Assembly (NCBI GenBank): GCA_033782935.1
Contig: JAWQEG010000003.1
Location: 4,352,501-4,416,500, forward strand
Direction: 5' to 3'
Source of the DNA: Petrolisthes cinctipes
Lineage: Eukaryota; Arthropoda; Malacostraca; Decapoda; Porcellanidae
DNA: 64,000 nucleotides
The notes beneath the pieces are model-generated. The model was given only the letters and a program-made list of their open reading frames with translations. It had not been told where the DNA came from and did not search any database. How positions within the stretch are numbered: position 1 is the stretch's first letter; each line of letters begins with the position of its first letter. This document shows positions 48,750 through 62,230 of this stretch, in pieces. Position numbers and translations under genes: made by a program.

Positions 48750-51700
48750 CTTCTGGGACCCCAAAATATCGAATTTTCGGGTGTTTAGGGCCAGAATTTG
48801 AGGTATAAACGGGTACAGAAGATGCATGCACATATCGACTTTTGGGCACCTAAAAGATCGATTTTCAGTATGTTTTTGGCCTGTATTTTGAAAATACTCT
48901 AACACGGAGTAGGCATGTACAGATACCTTCTGGGACCTCTAAATATCGAATTTTCGGGTGTTTTGGGACTGAATTTGAGATATCGATTTTTTGGCACCTA
49001 AAATGTCGATTTTTAGCATGTTTTTAGCCTATATTTTGAAAATATTCTAGCACTGTGTAGGCATGTACAGATTGCTTCTGGGACCCCAAAATATTGAATT
49101 TTCGGGTGTTTTGAGCCTGAATTTGAGATATAAACGGGTACTGAAGATGCATGCACATATCGACTTTTGTGCACCTAAAAGATCGATTTTCAGTATGTTT
49201 TGAGCATGTATTTTGAAAATACTCTAACATGGAGTAGGCATGTACAGATCGCTTCTGGGACCCCTAAATATCGAATTTTCGTGTGTTTTGGGACTGAATT
49301 TGAGATATCGACTTTTTGGCACCTAAAAGATCGATTTTTAGCATGTTTTTAGCCTATATTTTGAAAATATTCTAGCACTGTACAGATTGCTTCTGGGACC
49401 CCAAAATATTGAATTTTCGGGTGTTTTGAGCCTGAATTTGAGATATAAACGGGTACAGAAGATACATGCACATATTGACTTTGGGCACCAAAAATATCGA
49501 TTTTCAGCATGTTTTGAGCCTGAATTTTGAAAATACTCTAACACGGAGTAGGCATGTACAGATCGCTTCTGGGACCCCAAAATATCGAATTTTCGGGTGT
49601 TTTGAGCCTGAATTTGAGATATAAACGGGTACAGAAGATACATGCACATATTGACTTTGGGCATCTAAAATATCGATTTTCAGCATGTTTTGGGCCTGTA
49701 TTTTGAAAATACTCTAACACTGTACAGATTGCTTCTGGGACCCCAAAATATTGAATTTTCGGGTGTTTTGAGCCTGAATTTGAGATTTAAACGGTTACTG
49801 AAGATGCATGCACATATCGACTTTTGTGCACCTAAAAGATCGATTTTCAGTATGTTTTGAGCATGTATTTTGAAAATACTCTAACACGGAGTAGGCATGT
49901 ACAGATCGCTTCTGGGACCCCTAAATATCGAATTTTCGGGTGTTTTGGGACAATTTGAGATATCGACTTTTTGGCACCTAAAAGATCGATTTTTAGCATG
50001 TTTTTTAGCCTATATTTTGAAAATATTCTAGCACTGAGTAGGCATGTACAGATTGCTTCTGGGACCCCAAAATATTGAATTTTCGGGTGTTTTGAGCCTG
50101 AATTTGAGATATAAACGGGTACAGAAGATACATGCACATATTGACTTTGGGCACCAAAAATATCGATTTTCAGCATGTTTTGGGCCTGAATTTTCAAAAT
50201 AATCTAACACGGAGTAGGCATGTACAGATATACTCTAAATATCGAATTTTCGGGTGTTTTGGGACTGAATTTGAGATATCGATTTTTTGGCACCTAAAAT
50301 GTCGATTTTTAGCATGTTTTTAGCCTATATTTTGAAAATATTCTAGCACTGTGTAGGCATGTACAGATTGCTTCTGGGACCCCAAAATATTGAATTTTCG
50401 GGTGTTTTGAGCCTGAATTTGAGATATAAACGGGTACTGAAGATGCATGCACATATCGACTTTTGTGCACCTAAAAGATCGATTTTCAGTATGTTTTGAG
50501 CATGTATTTTGAAAATACTCTAACACGGAGTAGGCATCTACAGATCGCTTCTGGGACCCCTAAATATCGAATTTTCGGGTGTTTTGGGACTGAATTTGAG
50601 ATATCGACTTTTTGGCACCTAAAAGATCGATTTTTAGCATGTTTTTAGCCTATATTTTGAAAATATTCTAGCACTGAGTAGGCATGTACAGATTGCTTCT
50701 GGGACCCCAAAATATTGAATTTTCGGGTGTTTTGAGCCTGAATTTGAGATATAAACGGGTACAGAAGATACATGCACATATTGACTTTGGGCATCTAAAA
50801 TATCGATTTTCAGCATGTTTTGGGCCTGTATTTTGAAAATACTCTAACACTGAGTAGGCATGTACAGATTGCTTCTGGGACCCCAAAATATTGAATTTTC
50901 GGGTGTTTTGAGCCTGAATTTGAGATATAAACGGGTACTGAAGATGCATGCACATATCGACTTTTGTGCACCTAAAAGATCGATTTTCAGTATGTTCTGA
51001 GCATGTATTTTGAAAATACTCTAACACGGAGTAGGCATGTACAGATCGCTTCTGGGACCCCTAAATATCGAATTTTCGGGTGTTTTGGGACTTAATTTGA
51101 GATATCGACTTTTTGGCACCTAAAAGATCGATTTTTAGCATGTTTTTAGCCTATATTTTCAAAATATTCTAGCACTGAGTAGGCATGTACAAATTGATTC
51201 TGGGACCCCAAAATATTGAATTTTCGGGTGTTTTGAGCCTGAATTTGAGATATAAACGGGTACAGAAGATACTTGCATATATTGACTTTGGGCACCAAAA
51301 ATATCGATTTTCAGCATGTTTTGGGCCTGAATTTTGAAAATAATCTAACACGGAGTAGGCATGTACATATACCTCCTGGGACCTCTAAATATCGAATTTT
51401 CGGGTGTTTTGGGACTGAATTTGAGATATCGATTTTTTGGCACCTAAAATGTCGATTTTTAGCATGTTTTTAGCCTATATTTTGAAAATATTCTAGCACT
51501 GAGTAGGCATGTACAGATTGCTTCTGGGACCCCAAAATATTGAATTTTCGGGTGTTTTGAGCCTGAATTTGAGATATAAACGGGTACAGAAGATACATGC
51601 ACATATTGCTTTTGGGCACCAAAAATATCGATTTTCAGCATGTTTTGGGCCTGAATTTTATAAATACTCTAACACGGAGTAGGCATGTACAGATCGCTTC

Positions 51701-53499
51701 TGGGACCCCAAAATATCGAATTTTCGGGTGTTTAGGGCCAGAATTTGAGATATAAACGGGTACAGAAGATGCATGCACATATCGACTTTTGTGCACCTAA
51801 AAGATCGATTTTCAGTATGTTTTGAGCATGTATTTTGAAAATACTCTAACACGGAGTAGGCATGTACAGATCGCTTCTGGGACCCCTAAATATCGAATTT
51901 TCGGGAGTTTTGGGACTGAATTTGAGATATCGACTTTTTGGCACCTAAAAGATCGATTTTTAGCATGTTTTTAGCCTATATTTTGAAAATATTCTTGCAC
52001 TGAGTAGGCATGTACAGATTGCTTCTGGGACCCCAAAATATTGAATTTTCGGGTGTTTTGAGCCTGAATTTGAGATAAAAACGGGTACAGAAGATACATG
52101 CACATATTGACTTTGGGCATCTAAAATATCGATTTTCAGCATGTTTTGGGCCTGTATTTTGAAAATACACTAACACGGAGTAGGCATGTACAGATCCCTT
52201 CTGGGACCCCAAAATATTGAATTTTCGGGTGTTTTGAGCCTGAATTTGAGATATAAACGGGTACTGAAGATGCATGCACATATCGACTTTTGTGCACCTA
52301 AAAGATCGATTTTCAGTATGTTTTGAGCATGTATTTTGAAAATACTCTAACACGGAGTAGGCATGTACAGATCGCTTCTGGGACCCCTAAATATCGAATT
52401 TTCGGGTGTTTTGGGACTGAATATGAGATATCGACTTTTTGGCTCCTAAAAGATCGATTTTCAGCATGTTTTAGCCTATATTTTGAAAATATTCTAGCAC
52501 TAAGTAGGCATGTACAGATTGCTTCTGGGACCCCCAAAATATTGAATTTTCGGGTGTTTTGAGCCTGAATTTGGGATATAAACGGGTACAGAAGATACAT
52601 GCACATATTGACTTTGGGCACCAAAAATATCGATTTTCAGCATGTTTTGGGCCTGACTTTTGAAAATACTCTAACACGGAGTAGGCATGTACAGATCGCT
52701 TCTGGGACCCCAAAATATCGAATTTTCGGGTGTTTAGGGCCAGAATTTGAGATATAAACGGGTACAGAAGATGCATGCACATATCGACTTTTGGGCACCG
52801 AAAAGATCGATTTTCAGTATGTTTTTGGCCTTTATTTTGAAAATACTCTAACACGGAGTAGGCATGTACAGATACCTTCTGGGACCTCTAAATATCGAAT
52901 TTTCGGGTGTTTTGGGACTGAATTTGAGATATCGATTTTTTGGCACCTAAAATGTCGATTTTTAGCATGTTTTTAGCCTATATTTTGAAAATATTCTAGC
53001 ACTGTGTAGGCATGTACAGATTGCTTCTGGGACCCCAAAATATTGAATTTTCGGGTGTTTTGAGCCTGAATTTGAGATATAAACGGGTATAGAAGATACA
53101 TGCACATATTGACTTTGGGCATCTAAAATATCGATTTTCAGCATGTTTTGGGCCAGTATTTTGAAAATACTCTAACACTGAATAGGCATGTACAGATTGC
53201 TTCTGGGACCCCAAAATATCAAATTTTCGGGTGTTTTGAGCCTGAATTTGAGATATAAACGGGTACTGAAGATGCATGCACATATCGACTTTTGTGCACC
53301 TAAAAGATCGATTTTCAGTATGTTTTGAGCATGTATTTTGAAAATACTCTAACACGGAGTAGGCATGTACAGATCGCTTCTGGGACCCCTAAATATCGAA
53401 TTTTCGGGTGTTTTGGGACTGAATTTGAGATATCGACTTTTTGGCACCTAAAAGATCGATTTTTAGCATGTTTTTAGCCTATATTTTGAAAATATTCTA
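48750..53499 (-). repeat. Reverse mosaic segment
   Basis: This is satellite only, all reversed. A local pair lies at 48,942-49,375 and 50,238-50,671 (offset 1296 bp). Variants include a 9-bp loss at about 50,228 ('cagatatactctaaatatcg'), 'gtatgttctgagc' (about 50,992) and 'gacccccaaaatattg' (about 52,530). No gene or element is seen. Confidence 0.82.
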
Positions 53500-54760
53500 G
53501 CACTGTACAGATTGCTTCTGGGACCCCAAAATATTGAATTTTCGAGTGTTTTGAGCCCTGAATTTGAGATATAAACGGGTACAGAAGATACATGCACATA
53601 TTGACTTTGGGCACCAAAAATATCGATTTTCAGCATGTTTTGGGCCTGAATTTTGAAAATACTCTAACACGGAGTAGGCATGTACAGATCGCTTCTGGGA
53701 CCCCAAAATATCGAATTTTCGGGTGTTTAGGGCCAGAATTTGAGATATAAACGGGTATAGAAGATGCATGCACATATCGACTTTTGGGCACCTAAAAGAT
53801 CGATTTTCAGTATGTTTTTGGCCTGTATTTTGAAAATACTCTAACATGGAGTAAGCATGTACAGATACCTTCTGGGACCTCTAAATATCGAATTTTCGGG
53901 TGTTTTGGTACTGAATTTGAGATATCGATTTTTTGGCACGTAAAATGTCGATTTTTAGCATGTTTTTAGCCTATATTTTGAAAATATTCTAGCACTGTGT
54001 AGGCATGTACAGATTGCTTCTGGGACCCCAAAATATTGAATTTTCGGGTGTTTTGAGCCTGAATTTGAGATATAAACGGGTACAGAAGATACATGCACAT
54101 ATTGACTTTGGGCATCTAAAATATCGATTTTCAGCATGTTTTGAGCATGTATTTTGAAAATACTCTAACACTGAGTAGGCTTCTGGGACCCCAAAATATT
54201 GAATTTTCGGGTGTTTTGAGCCTGAATTTGAGATATAAACGGGTACTGAAGATGCATGCACATATCGACTTTTGTGCACCTAAAAGATCGATTTTCAGTA
54301 TGTTTTGAGCATGTATTTTGAAAATACTCTAACACGGAGTAGGCATGTACAGATCGCTTCTGGGACCCCTAAATATCGAATTTTCGGGTGTTTTGGGACT
54401 GAATTTGAGATATCGACTTTTTGGGACCTAAAAGATCGATTTTTAGCATGTTTTTAGCCTATATTTTGAAAATATTCTAGCTCTATACAGATTGCTTCTG
54501 GGACCCCAAAATATTGAATTTTCGGGTGTTTTGAGCCTGAATTTGAGATATAAACGGGTACAGAAGATACATGCACATATTGACTTTGGGCATCTAAAAT
54601 ATCGATTTTCAGCATGTTTTGGGCCTGAATTTTGAAAATACTCTAACACGGAGTAGGCATGTACAGATCGCTTCTGGGACCCCAAAATATCGAATTTTCG
54701 GGTGTTTAGGGCCAGAATTTGAGATATAAACGGGTACAGAAGATGCATGCACATATCGAC
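53500..54760 (-). repeat. About 1481-bp higher-order repeat, copy 1
   Basis: This segment matches the next copy at an offset of 1481 bp. Both share 'aacatggagtaagcatgtac', 'ggcacgtaaaatgtcg' and a 13-bp deletion junction 'gagtaggcttctggg' (about 54,173), where the normal sequence has 'gagtaggcatgtacagattg' before 'cttctggg'. Confidence 0.8.
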
Positions 54761-54980
54761 TTTTGTGCACCTAAAAGATCGATTTTCAGTATGTTTTGAG
54801 CATGTATTTTGAAAATACTCTAACACGGAGTAGGCATGTACAGATCGCTTCTGGGACCCCTAAATATCGAATTTTCGGGTGTTTTGGGACTGAATTTGAG
54901 ATATCGACTTTTTGGCACCTAAAAGATCGATTTTTAGCATGTTTTTAGCATATATTTTGAAAATATTCTAGCACTGACTA

Positions 54981-56240
54981 GGCATGTACAGATTGCTTTT
55001 GGGACCCCCAAAATATTGAATTTTCGGGTGTTTTGAGCCTGAATTTGAGATATAAACGGGTACAGAAGATACATGCACATATTGACTTTGGGCACCAAAA
55101 ATATCGATTTTCAGCATGTTTTGGGCCTGAATTTTGAAAATACTCTAACACGGAGTAGGCATGTACAGATCGCTTCTGGGACCCCAAAATATCGAATTTT
55201 CGGGTGTTTAGGGCCAGAATTTGAGATATAAACGGGAATAGAAGATGCATGCACATATCGACTTTTGGGCACCTAAAAGATCGATTTTCAGTATGTTTTT
55301 GGCCTGTATTTTGAAAATACTCTAACATGGAGTAAGCATGTACAGATACCTTCTGGGACCTCTAAATATCGAATTTTCGGGTGTTTTGGGACTGGATTTG
55401 AGATATCGATTTTTTGGCACGTAAAATGTCGATTTTTAGCATGTTTTTAGCCTATATTTTGAAAATATTCTAGCACTGTGTAGGCATGTACAGATTGCTT
55501 CTGGGATCCCAAAATATTGAATTTTCGGGTGTTTTGAGCCTGAATTTGAGATATAAACGGGTACAGAAGATACATGCACATATTGACTTTCGGCATCTAA
55601 AATATCGATTTTCAGCATGTTTTGTGCATGTATTTTGAAAATACTCTAACACTGAGTAGGCTTCTGGGACCCCAAAATATAGAATTTTCGGGTGTTTTGA
55701 GCCTGAATTTGAGATATAAACGGGTACTGAAGATGCATGCACATATCGACTTTTGGGCACCTAAAAGATCGATTTTCAGTATGTTTTGAGCATGTATTTT
55801 GAAAATACTCTAACACGGAGTAGGCATGTACAGATCGCTTCTGGGACCCCTAAATATCGAATTTTCGGGTGTTTTGGGACTGAATTTGAGATATCGACTT
55901 TTTGGCACCTAAAAGATCGATTTTTAGCATGTTTTTAGCCTATATTTTGAAAATATTCTAGCACTGTACAGATTGCTTCTGGGACCCCAAAATATTGAAT
56001 TTTCGGGTGTTTTGAGCCTGAATTTGAGATATAAACGGGTACAGAAGATACATGCACTTTGGGCATCTAAAATATCGGTTTTCAGCATGTTTTGAGCCTG
56101 AATTTTGAAAATACTCTAACACGGAGTAGGCATGTACAGATCGCTTCTGGGACCCCAAAATATCGAATTTTCGGGTGTTTAGCGCCAGAATTTGAGATAT
56201 AAACGGGTACAGAAGATGCATGCACATATCGACTTTTGGG
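54981..56240 (-). repeat. About 1481-bp higher-order repeat, copy 2
   Basis: This is the partner of 53,500-54,760, with the same 13-bp deletion junction at about 55,654. It differs by scattered substitutions ('gctcctgg'-type changes not shared, 'ttttgtgcatgtatt', 'ttcggcatc') and by an 8-bp deletion at about 56,056. A weaker third partial copy follows at about 56,270-56,460. Confidence 0.78.
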
Positions 56241-56599
56241 CACCTAAATGATCGATTTTCACTATGTTTTTGGCCTGTATTTTGAAAATACTCTAACACG
56301 GAATAGGAATGTACAGATACCTTCTGGGACCTCTAAATATCAAATTTTCGGGTGTTTTGGGACTGAATTTGAGATATCGATTTTTTGGCACGTAAAATGT
56401 CGATTTTTAGTATGTTTTTAGCCTATATTTTGAAAATATTCTAGCACTGTGTAGGCATGTACAGATTGCTTCTGGGACCCCAAAATATTGAATTTTCGGG
56501 TGTTTTGAGCCTGAATTTGAGATATAAACGGGTACAGAAGATACATGCACATATTGACTTTGGGCATCTAAAATATCGATTTTCAGCATGTTTTGAGCA

Positions 56600-59414
56600 T
56601 GTATTTTGAAAATATTCTAGCACTGTGTAGGCATGTACAGATTGCTTATGGGACCCCAAAATATTGAATTTTTGGGTGTTTTGAGCCTGAATTTGAGATA
56701 TAAACGGGTACAGAAGATACATGCACATATTGACTTTGGGCATCTAAAATATCGATTTTCAGCATGTTTTGGGCCTGTATTTTGAAAATACTCTAACACT
56801 GAGTAGGCATGTACAGATTGTTTCTTGGACCCCAAAATATTGAATTTTCGGGTGTTTTGAGCATGAATTTGAGATATAAACGTGTACTGAAGATGCATGC
56901 ACATATCGACTTTTGTACACCTAAAAGATCGATTTTCAGTATGTTTTGAGCATGTATTTTGAAAATACTCTAACACGGAGTAGGCATCTACAGATCGCTT
57001 CTGGGACCCCTAAATATCGAATTTTCGGGTGTTTTGGGACTGAATTTGAGATATCGACTTTTTGGAACCTAAAAGATCGATTTTTAGCATGTTTTTAGCC
57101 TATATTTTGAAAATATTCTAGCACTGTACAGATTGCTTCAGGGACCCCAAAATATTGAATTTTCGGGTGTTTTGAGCCTGAATTTGAGATATAAACGGGT
57201 ACAGAAGATACATGCACATATTGACTTTGGGCACCAAAAATATCGATTTTCAGTATGTTTTGGGCCTGAATTTTGAAAATACTCTAACACGGAGTAGGCA
57301 TGTACAGATCGCTTCTGGGACCCCAAAATATCGAATTTTCGGGTGTTTAGGGCCAGAATTTGAGATATAAACGGGTACAGAAGATGCATGCACATATCGA
57401 CTTTTGGGCACCTAAAAGATCGATTTTCAGTATGTTTTTGGCCTGTATTTTGAAAATACTCTAACACGGAGTAGGCATGTACAGATCGCTTCTGGGACCC
57501 CTAAATATCGAATTTTCGGGTGTTTTGGGACTGAATTTGAGATATCGACTTTTTGGCACCTAAAAGATCGATTTTTAGCATGTTTTTAGCCTATATTTTG
57601 AAAATATTCTAGCACTGAGTAGGCATGTACAGATTGCTTCTGGGACCCCAAAATATTGAATTTTCGGGTGTTTTGAGCCTGAATTTGAGATATAAACGGG
57701 TACAGAAGATACATGCACATATTAACTTTGGGCACCAAAAATATCGATTTTCAGCATGTTTTGGGCCTGAATTTTGAAAATACTCTAACACGGAGTACTC
57801 CATGCATGTACAGATCGCTTCTGGGACCCCAAAATATCGAATTTTCGGGTGTTTAGGGCCAGAATTTGAGATACAAACGGGTACAGAAGATGCATGCACA
57901 TATCGACTTTTGGGCACCTAAAAGATCGATTTTCAGTATGTTTTTGGCCTGTATTTTGAAAATACTCTAACACGGATTAGGCATGTACAGATACCATTTG
58001 GGACCGCTAAATATCGAATTTTCGGGTGTTTTGGGACTGAATTTGAGATATCGATTTTTTGGCACCTAAAATGTCGATTTTTAGCATGTTTTTAGCCTAT
58101 ATTTTGAAAATATTCTAGCACTGTGTAGGCATGTACAGATTGCTTCTGGGACCCCAAAATATTGAATTTTCGGGTGTTTTGAGCCTGAATTTGAGATATA
58201 AACGGGTACTGAAGATGCATGCACATATCGACTTTTGTGCACCTAAAAGATTGATTTTCAGTATGTTTTGAGCATATATTTTGAAAATACTCTAACACGG
58301 AGTAGGCATGTACAGATCGCTTCTGGGACCCCTAAATATCGGATTTTCGGGTGTTTTGGGACTGAATTTGAGATATCGACTTTTTGGCACCTAAAAGATC
58401 GATTTTTAGCATGTTTTTAGCCTATATTTTGAAAATATTCTAGCACTGTACAGATTGCTTCTGGGACCCCAAAATATTGAATTTTCGGGTGTTTTGAGCC
58501 TGAATTTGAGATATAAACGGGTACAGAAGATACATGCACATATTGACTTTGGGCATCTAAAATATCGATTTTCAGCATGTTTTGGGCCTGTATTTTGAAA
58601 ATACTCTAACACTGAGTAGGCATGTACAGATTGCTTCTGGGACCCCAAAATATTGAATTTTCGGGTGTTTTGAGCCTGAATTTGAGATATAAACGGGTAC
58701 TGAAGATGCATGCACAAATCGACTTTTGGGCACCTAAAAGATCGATTTTCAGTATGTTTTGAGCATGTATTTTGAAAATACTCTAACACGGAGTAGGCAT
58801 GTACAGATCGCTTCTGGGACCCCTAAATATCGAATTTTCGGGTGTTTTGGGACTGAATTTGAGATATCGCCTTTTTGGCACCTAAAAGATCGATTTTTAG
58901 CATGTTTTTAGCCTATATTTTGAAAATATTCTAGCACTGAGTAGGCATGTACAGATTGCTTCTGGGACCCCAAAATATTGAATTTTCGGATGTTTTGAGC
59001 CTGAATTTGAGATATAAACGGGTACAGAAGATACATGCACATATTGACTTTGGGCACCAAAAATATCGATTTTCAGTATGTTTTGGGCCTGAATTTTGAA
59101 AATACTCTAACACGGAGTAGGCATGTACAGATCGCTTCTGGGACCCCAAAATATCGAATTTTCGGGTGTTTAGGGCCAGAATTTGAGATATAAACGGGTA
59201 CAGAAGATGAATGCACATATCGACTTTTGGTCACCTAAAAGATCGATTTTCAGTATGTTTTTGGCCTGTATTTTGAAAATACTCTAACACGGAGTAGGCA
59301 TGTACAGATACCTTCTGGGACCTCTAAATATCGAATTTTCGGGTGTTTTGGGACGAAATTTGAGATATCGATTTTTTGGCACCTAAATTGTCGATTTTTA
59401 GCATGTTTTTAGCC
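56600..59414 (-). repeat. 2815-bp higher-order repeat, copy 1
   Basis: This unit matches the next segment at an offset of 2815 bp. Markers are 'gattgtttcttggacccc', 'gatataaacgtgtactg', 'ggaacctaaaagatcg', 'gcttcagggacccc', 'ggagtactccatgcatg', 'taccatttgggaccgc', 'aaatatcggattttcg' and 'ttcggatgttttgagc'. About ten scattered differences between copies were noticed. Confidence 0.88.
57792..57801. repeat. Private palindromic insertion ggagtactcc, copy 1
   Basis: The usual 'cggagtaggcatgtac' reads 'cggagtactccatgcatg' here. This creates a perfect 10-bp palindrome and adds several bases. The same change is at 60,607-60,616, exactly 2815 bp away, so it predates that duplication. I saw it nowhere else. 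Confidence 0.8.
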
Positions 59415-62230
59415 TATATTTTGAAAATATTCTAGCACTGTGTAGGCATGTACAGATTGCTTCTGGGACCCCAAAATATTGAATTTTCGGGTGTTTTGAG
59501 CCTGAATTTGAGATATAAACGGGTACAGAAGATACATGCACATATTGACTTTGGGCATCTAAAATATCGATTTTCAGCATGTTTTGGGCCTGTATTTTGA
59601 AAATACTCTAACACTGAGTAGGCATGTACAGATTGTTTCTTGGACCCCAAAATATTGAATTTTCGGGTGTTTTGAGCATGAATTTGAGATATAAACGTGT
59701 ACTGAAGATGCATGCACATATCGACTTTTGTGCACCTAAAAGATCGATTTTCAGTATGTTTTGAGCATGTATTTTGAAAATACTCTAACACGGAGTAGGC
59801 ATCTACAGATCGCTTCTGGGACCCCTAAATATCGAATTTTCGGGTGTTTTGGGACTGAATTTGAGATATCGACTTTTTGGAACCTAAAAGATCGATTTTT
59901 AGCATGTTTTTAGCCTATATTTTGAAAATATTCTAGCACTGTACAGATTGCTTCAGGGACCCCAAAATATTGAATTTTCGGGTGTTTTGAGCCTGAATTT
60001 GAGATATAAACGGGTACAGAAGATACATGCACATATTGACTTTGGGCACCAAAAATATCGATTTTCAGTATGTTTTGGGCCTGAATTTTGAAAATACTCT
60101 AACACGGAGTAGGCATGTACAGATCGCTTCTGGGACCCCAAAATATCGAATTTTCGGGTGTTTAGGGCCAGAATTTGAGATATAAACGGGTACAGAAGAT
60201 GCATGCACATATCGACTTTTGGGCACCTAAAAGATCGATTTTCAGTATATTTTTGGCCTGTATTTTGAAAATACTCTAACACGGAGTAGGCATGTACAGA
60301 TCGCTTCTGGGACCCCTAAATATCGAATTTTCGGGTGTTTTGGGACTGAATTTGAGATATCGACTTTTTGGCACCTAAAAGATCGATTTTTAGCATGTTT
60401 TTAGCCTATATTTTGAAAATATTCTAGCACTGAGTAGGCATGTACAGATTGCTTCTGGGACCCCAAAATATTGAATTTTCGGGTGTTTTGAGCCTGAATT
60501 TGAGATATAAACGGGTACAGAAGATACATGCACATATTAACTTTGGGCACCAAAAATATCGATTTTCAGCATGTTTTGGGCCTGAATTTTGAAAATACTC
60601 TAACACGGAGTACTCCATGCATGTACAGATCGCTTCTGGGACCCCAAAATATCGAATTTTCGGGTGTTTAGGGCCAGAATTTGAGATACAAACGGGTACA
60701 GAAGATGCATGCACATATCGACTTTTGGGCACCTAAAAGATCGATTTTCAATATGTTTTTGGCCTGTATTTTGAAAATACTCTAACACGGAGTAGGCATG
60801 TACAGATACCATCTGGGACCGCTAAATATCGAATTTTCGGGTGTTTTGGGACTGAATTTGAGATATCGATTTTTTGGCACCTAAAATGTCGATTTTTAGC
60901 ATGTTTTTAGCCTATATTTTGAAAATATTCTAGCACTGTGTAGGCATGTACAGATTGCTTCTGGGACCCCAAAATATTGAATTTTCGGGTGTTTTGAGCC
61001 TGAATTTGAGATATAAACGGGTACTGAAGATGCATGCACATATCGACTTTTGTGCACCTAAAAGATTGATTTTCAGTATGTTTTGAGCATATATTTTGAA
61101 AATACTCTAACACGGAGTAGGCATGTACAGATCGCTTCTGGGACCCCTAAATATCGGATTTTCGGGTGTTTTGGGACTGAATTTGAGATATCGACTTTTT
61201 GGAACCTAAAAGATCGATTTTTAGCATGTTTTTAGCCTATATTTTGAAAATATTCTAGCACTGTACAGATTGCTTCTGGGACCCCAAAATATTGAATTTT
61301 CGGGTGTTTTGAGCCTGAATTTGAGATATAAACGGGTACAGAAGATACATGCACATATTGACTTTGGGCATCTAAAATATCGATTTTTCAGCATGTTTTG
61401 GGCCTGTATTTTGAAAATACTCTAACACTGAGTAGGCATGTACAGATTGCTTCTGGGACCCCAAAATATTGAATTTTCGGGTGTTTTGAGCCTGAATTTG
61501 AGATATAAACGGGTACTGAAGATGCATGCACAAATCGACTTTTGGGCACCTAAAAGATCGATTTTCAGTATGTTTTGAGCATGTATTTTGAAAATACTCT
61601 AACACGGAGTAGGCATGTACAGATCGCTTCTGGGACCCCTAAATATCGAATTTTCGGGTGTTTTGGGACTGAATTTGAGATATCGACTTTTTGGCACCTA
61701 AAAGATCGATTTTTAGCATGTTTTTAGCCTATATTTTGAAAATATTCTAGCACTGAGTAGGCATGTACAGATTGCTTCTGGGACCCCAAAATATTGAATT
61801 TTCGGATGTTTTGAGCCTGAATTTGAGATATAAACGGGTACAGAAGATACATGCACATATTGACTTTGGGCACCAAAAATATCGATTTTCAGTATGTTTT
61901 GGGCCTGAATTTTGAAAATACTCTAACACGGAGTAGGCATGTACAGATCGCTTCTGGGACCCCAAAATATCGAATTTTCGGGTGTTTAGGGCCAGAATTT
62001 GAGATATAAACGGGTACAGAAGATGAATGCACATATCGACTTTTGGTCACCTAAAAGATCGATTTTCAGTATGTTTTTGGCCTGTATTTTGAAAATACTC
62101 TAACACGGAGTAGGCATGTACAGATACCTTCTGGGACCTCTAAATATCGAATTTTCGGGTGTTTTGGGACTGAATTTGAGATATCGATTTTTTGGCACCT
62201 AAATTGTCGATTTTTAGCATGTTTTTAGCC
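59415..62230 (-). repeat. 2815-bp higher-order repeat, copy 2
   Basis: This is the tandem partner of copy 1. A one-base insertion at about 61,381 ('atcgatttttcagc' against 'atcgattttcagc') makes it 2816 bp and truncates the local open frame. The first roughly 200 bp of a further unit follow to about 62,440, where the markers 'gtttcttgg' and 'aaacgtgtac' are absent. Confidence 0.88.
60607..60616. repeat. Private palindromic insertion ggagtactcc, copy 2
   Basis: This is identical to the variant at 57,792-57,801 and was carried along by the 2815-bp duplication. Confidence 0.8.

Noticed and set aside
48650..48850. Large perfect palindrome or fold-back at the flip
   Set aside because: The arms are different monomer subtypes and start at different points of the monomer, so they are not mirror copies of the same sequence.
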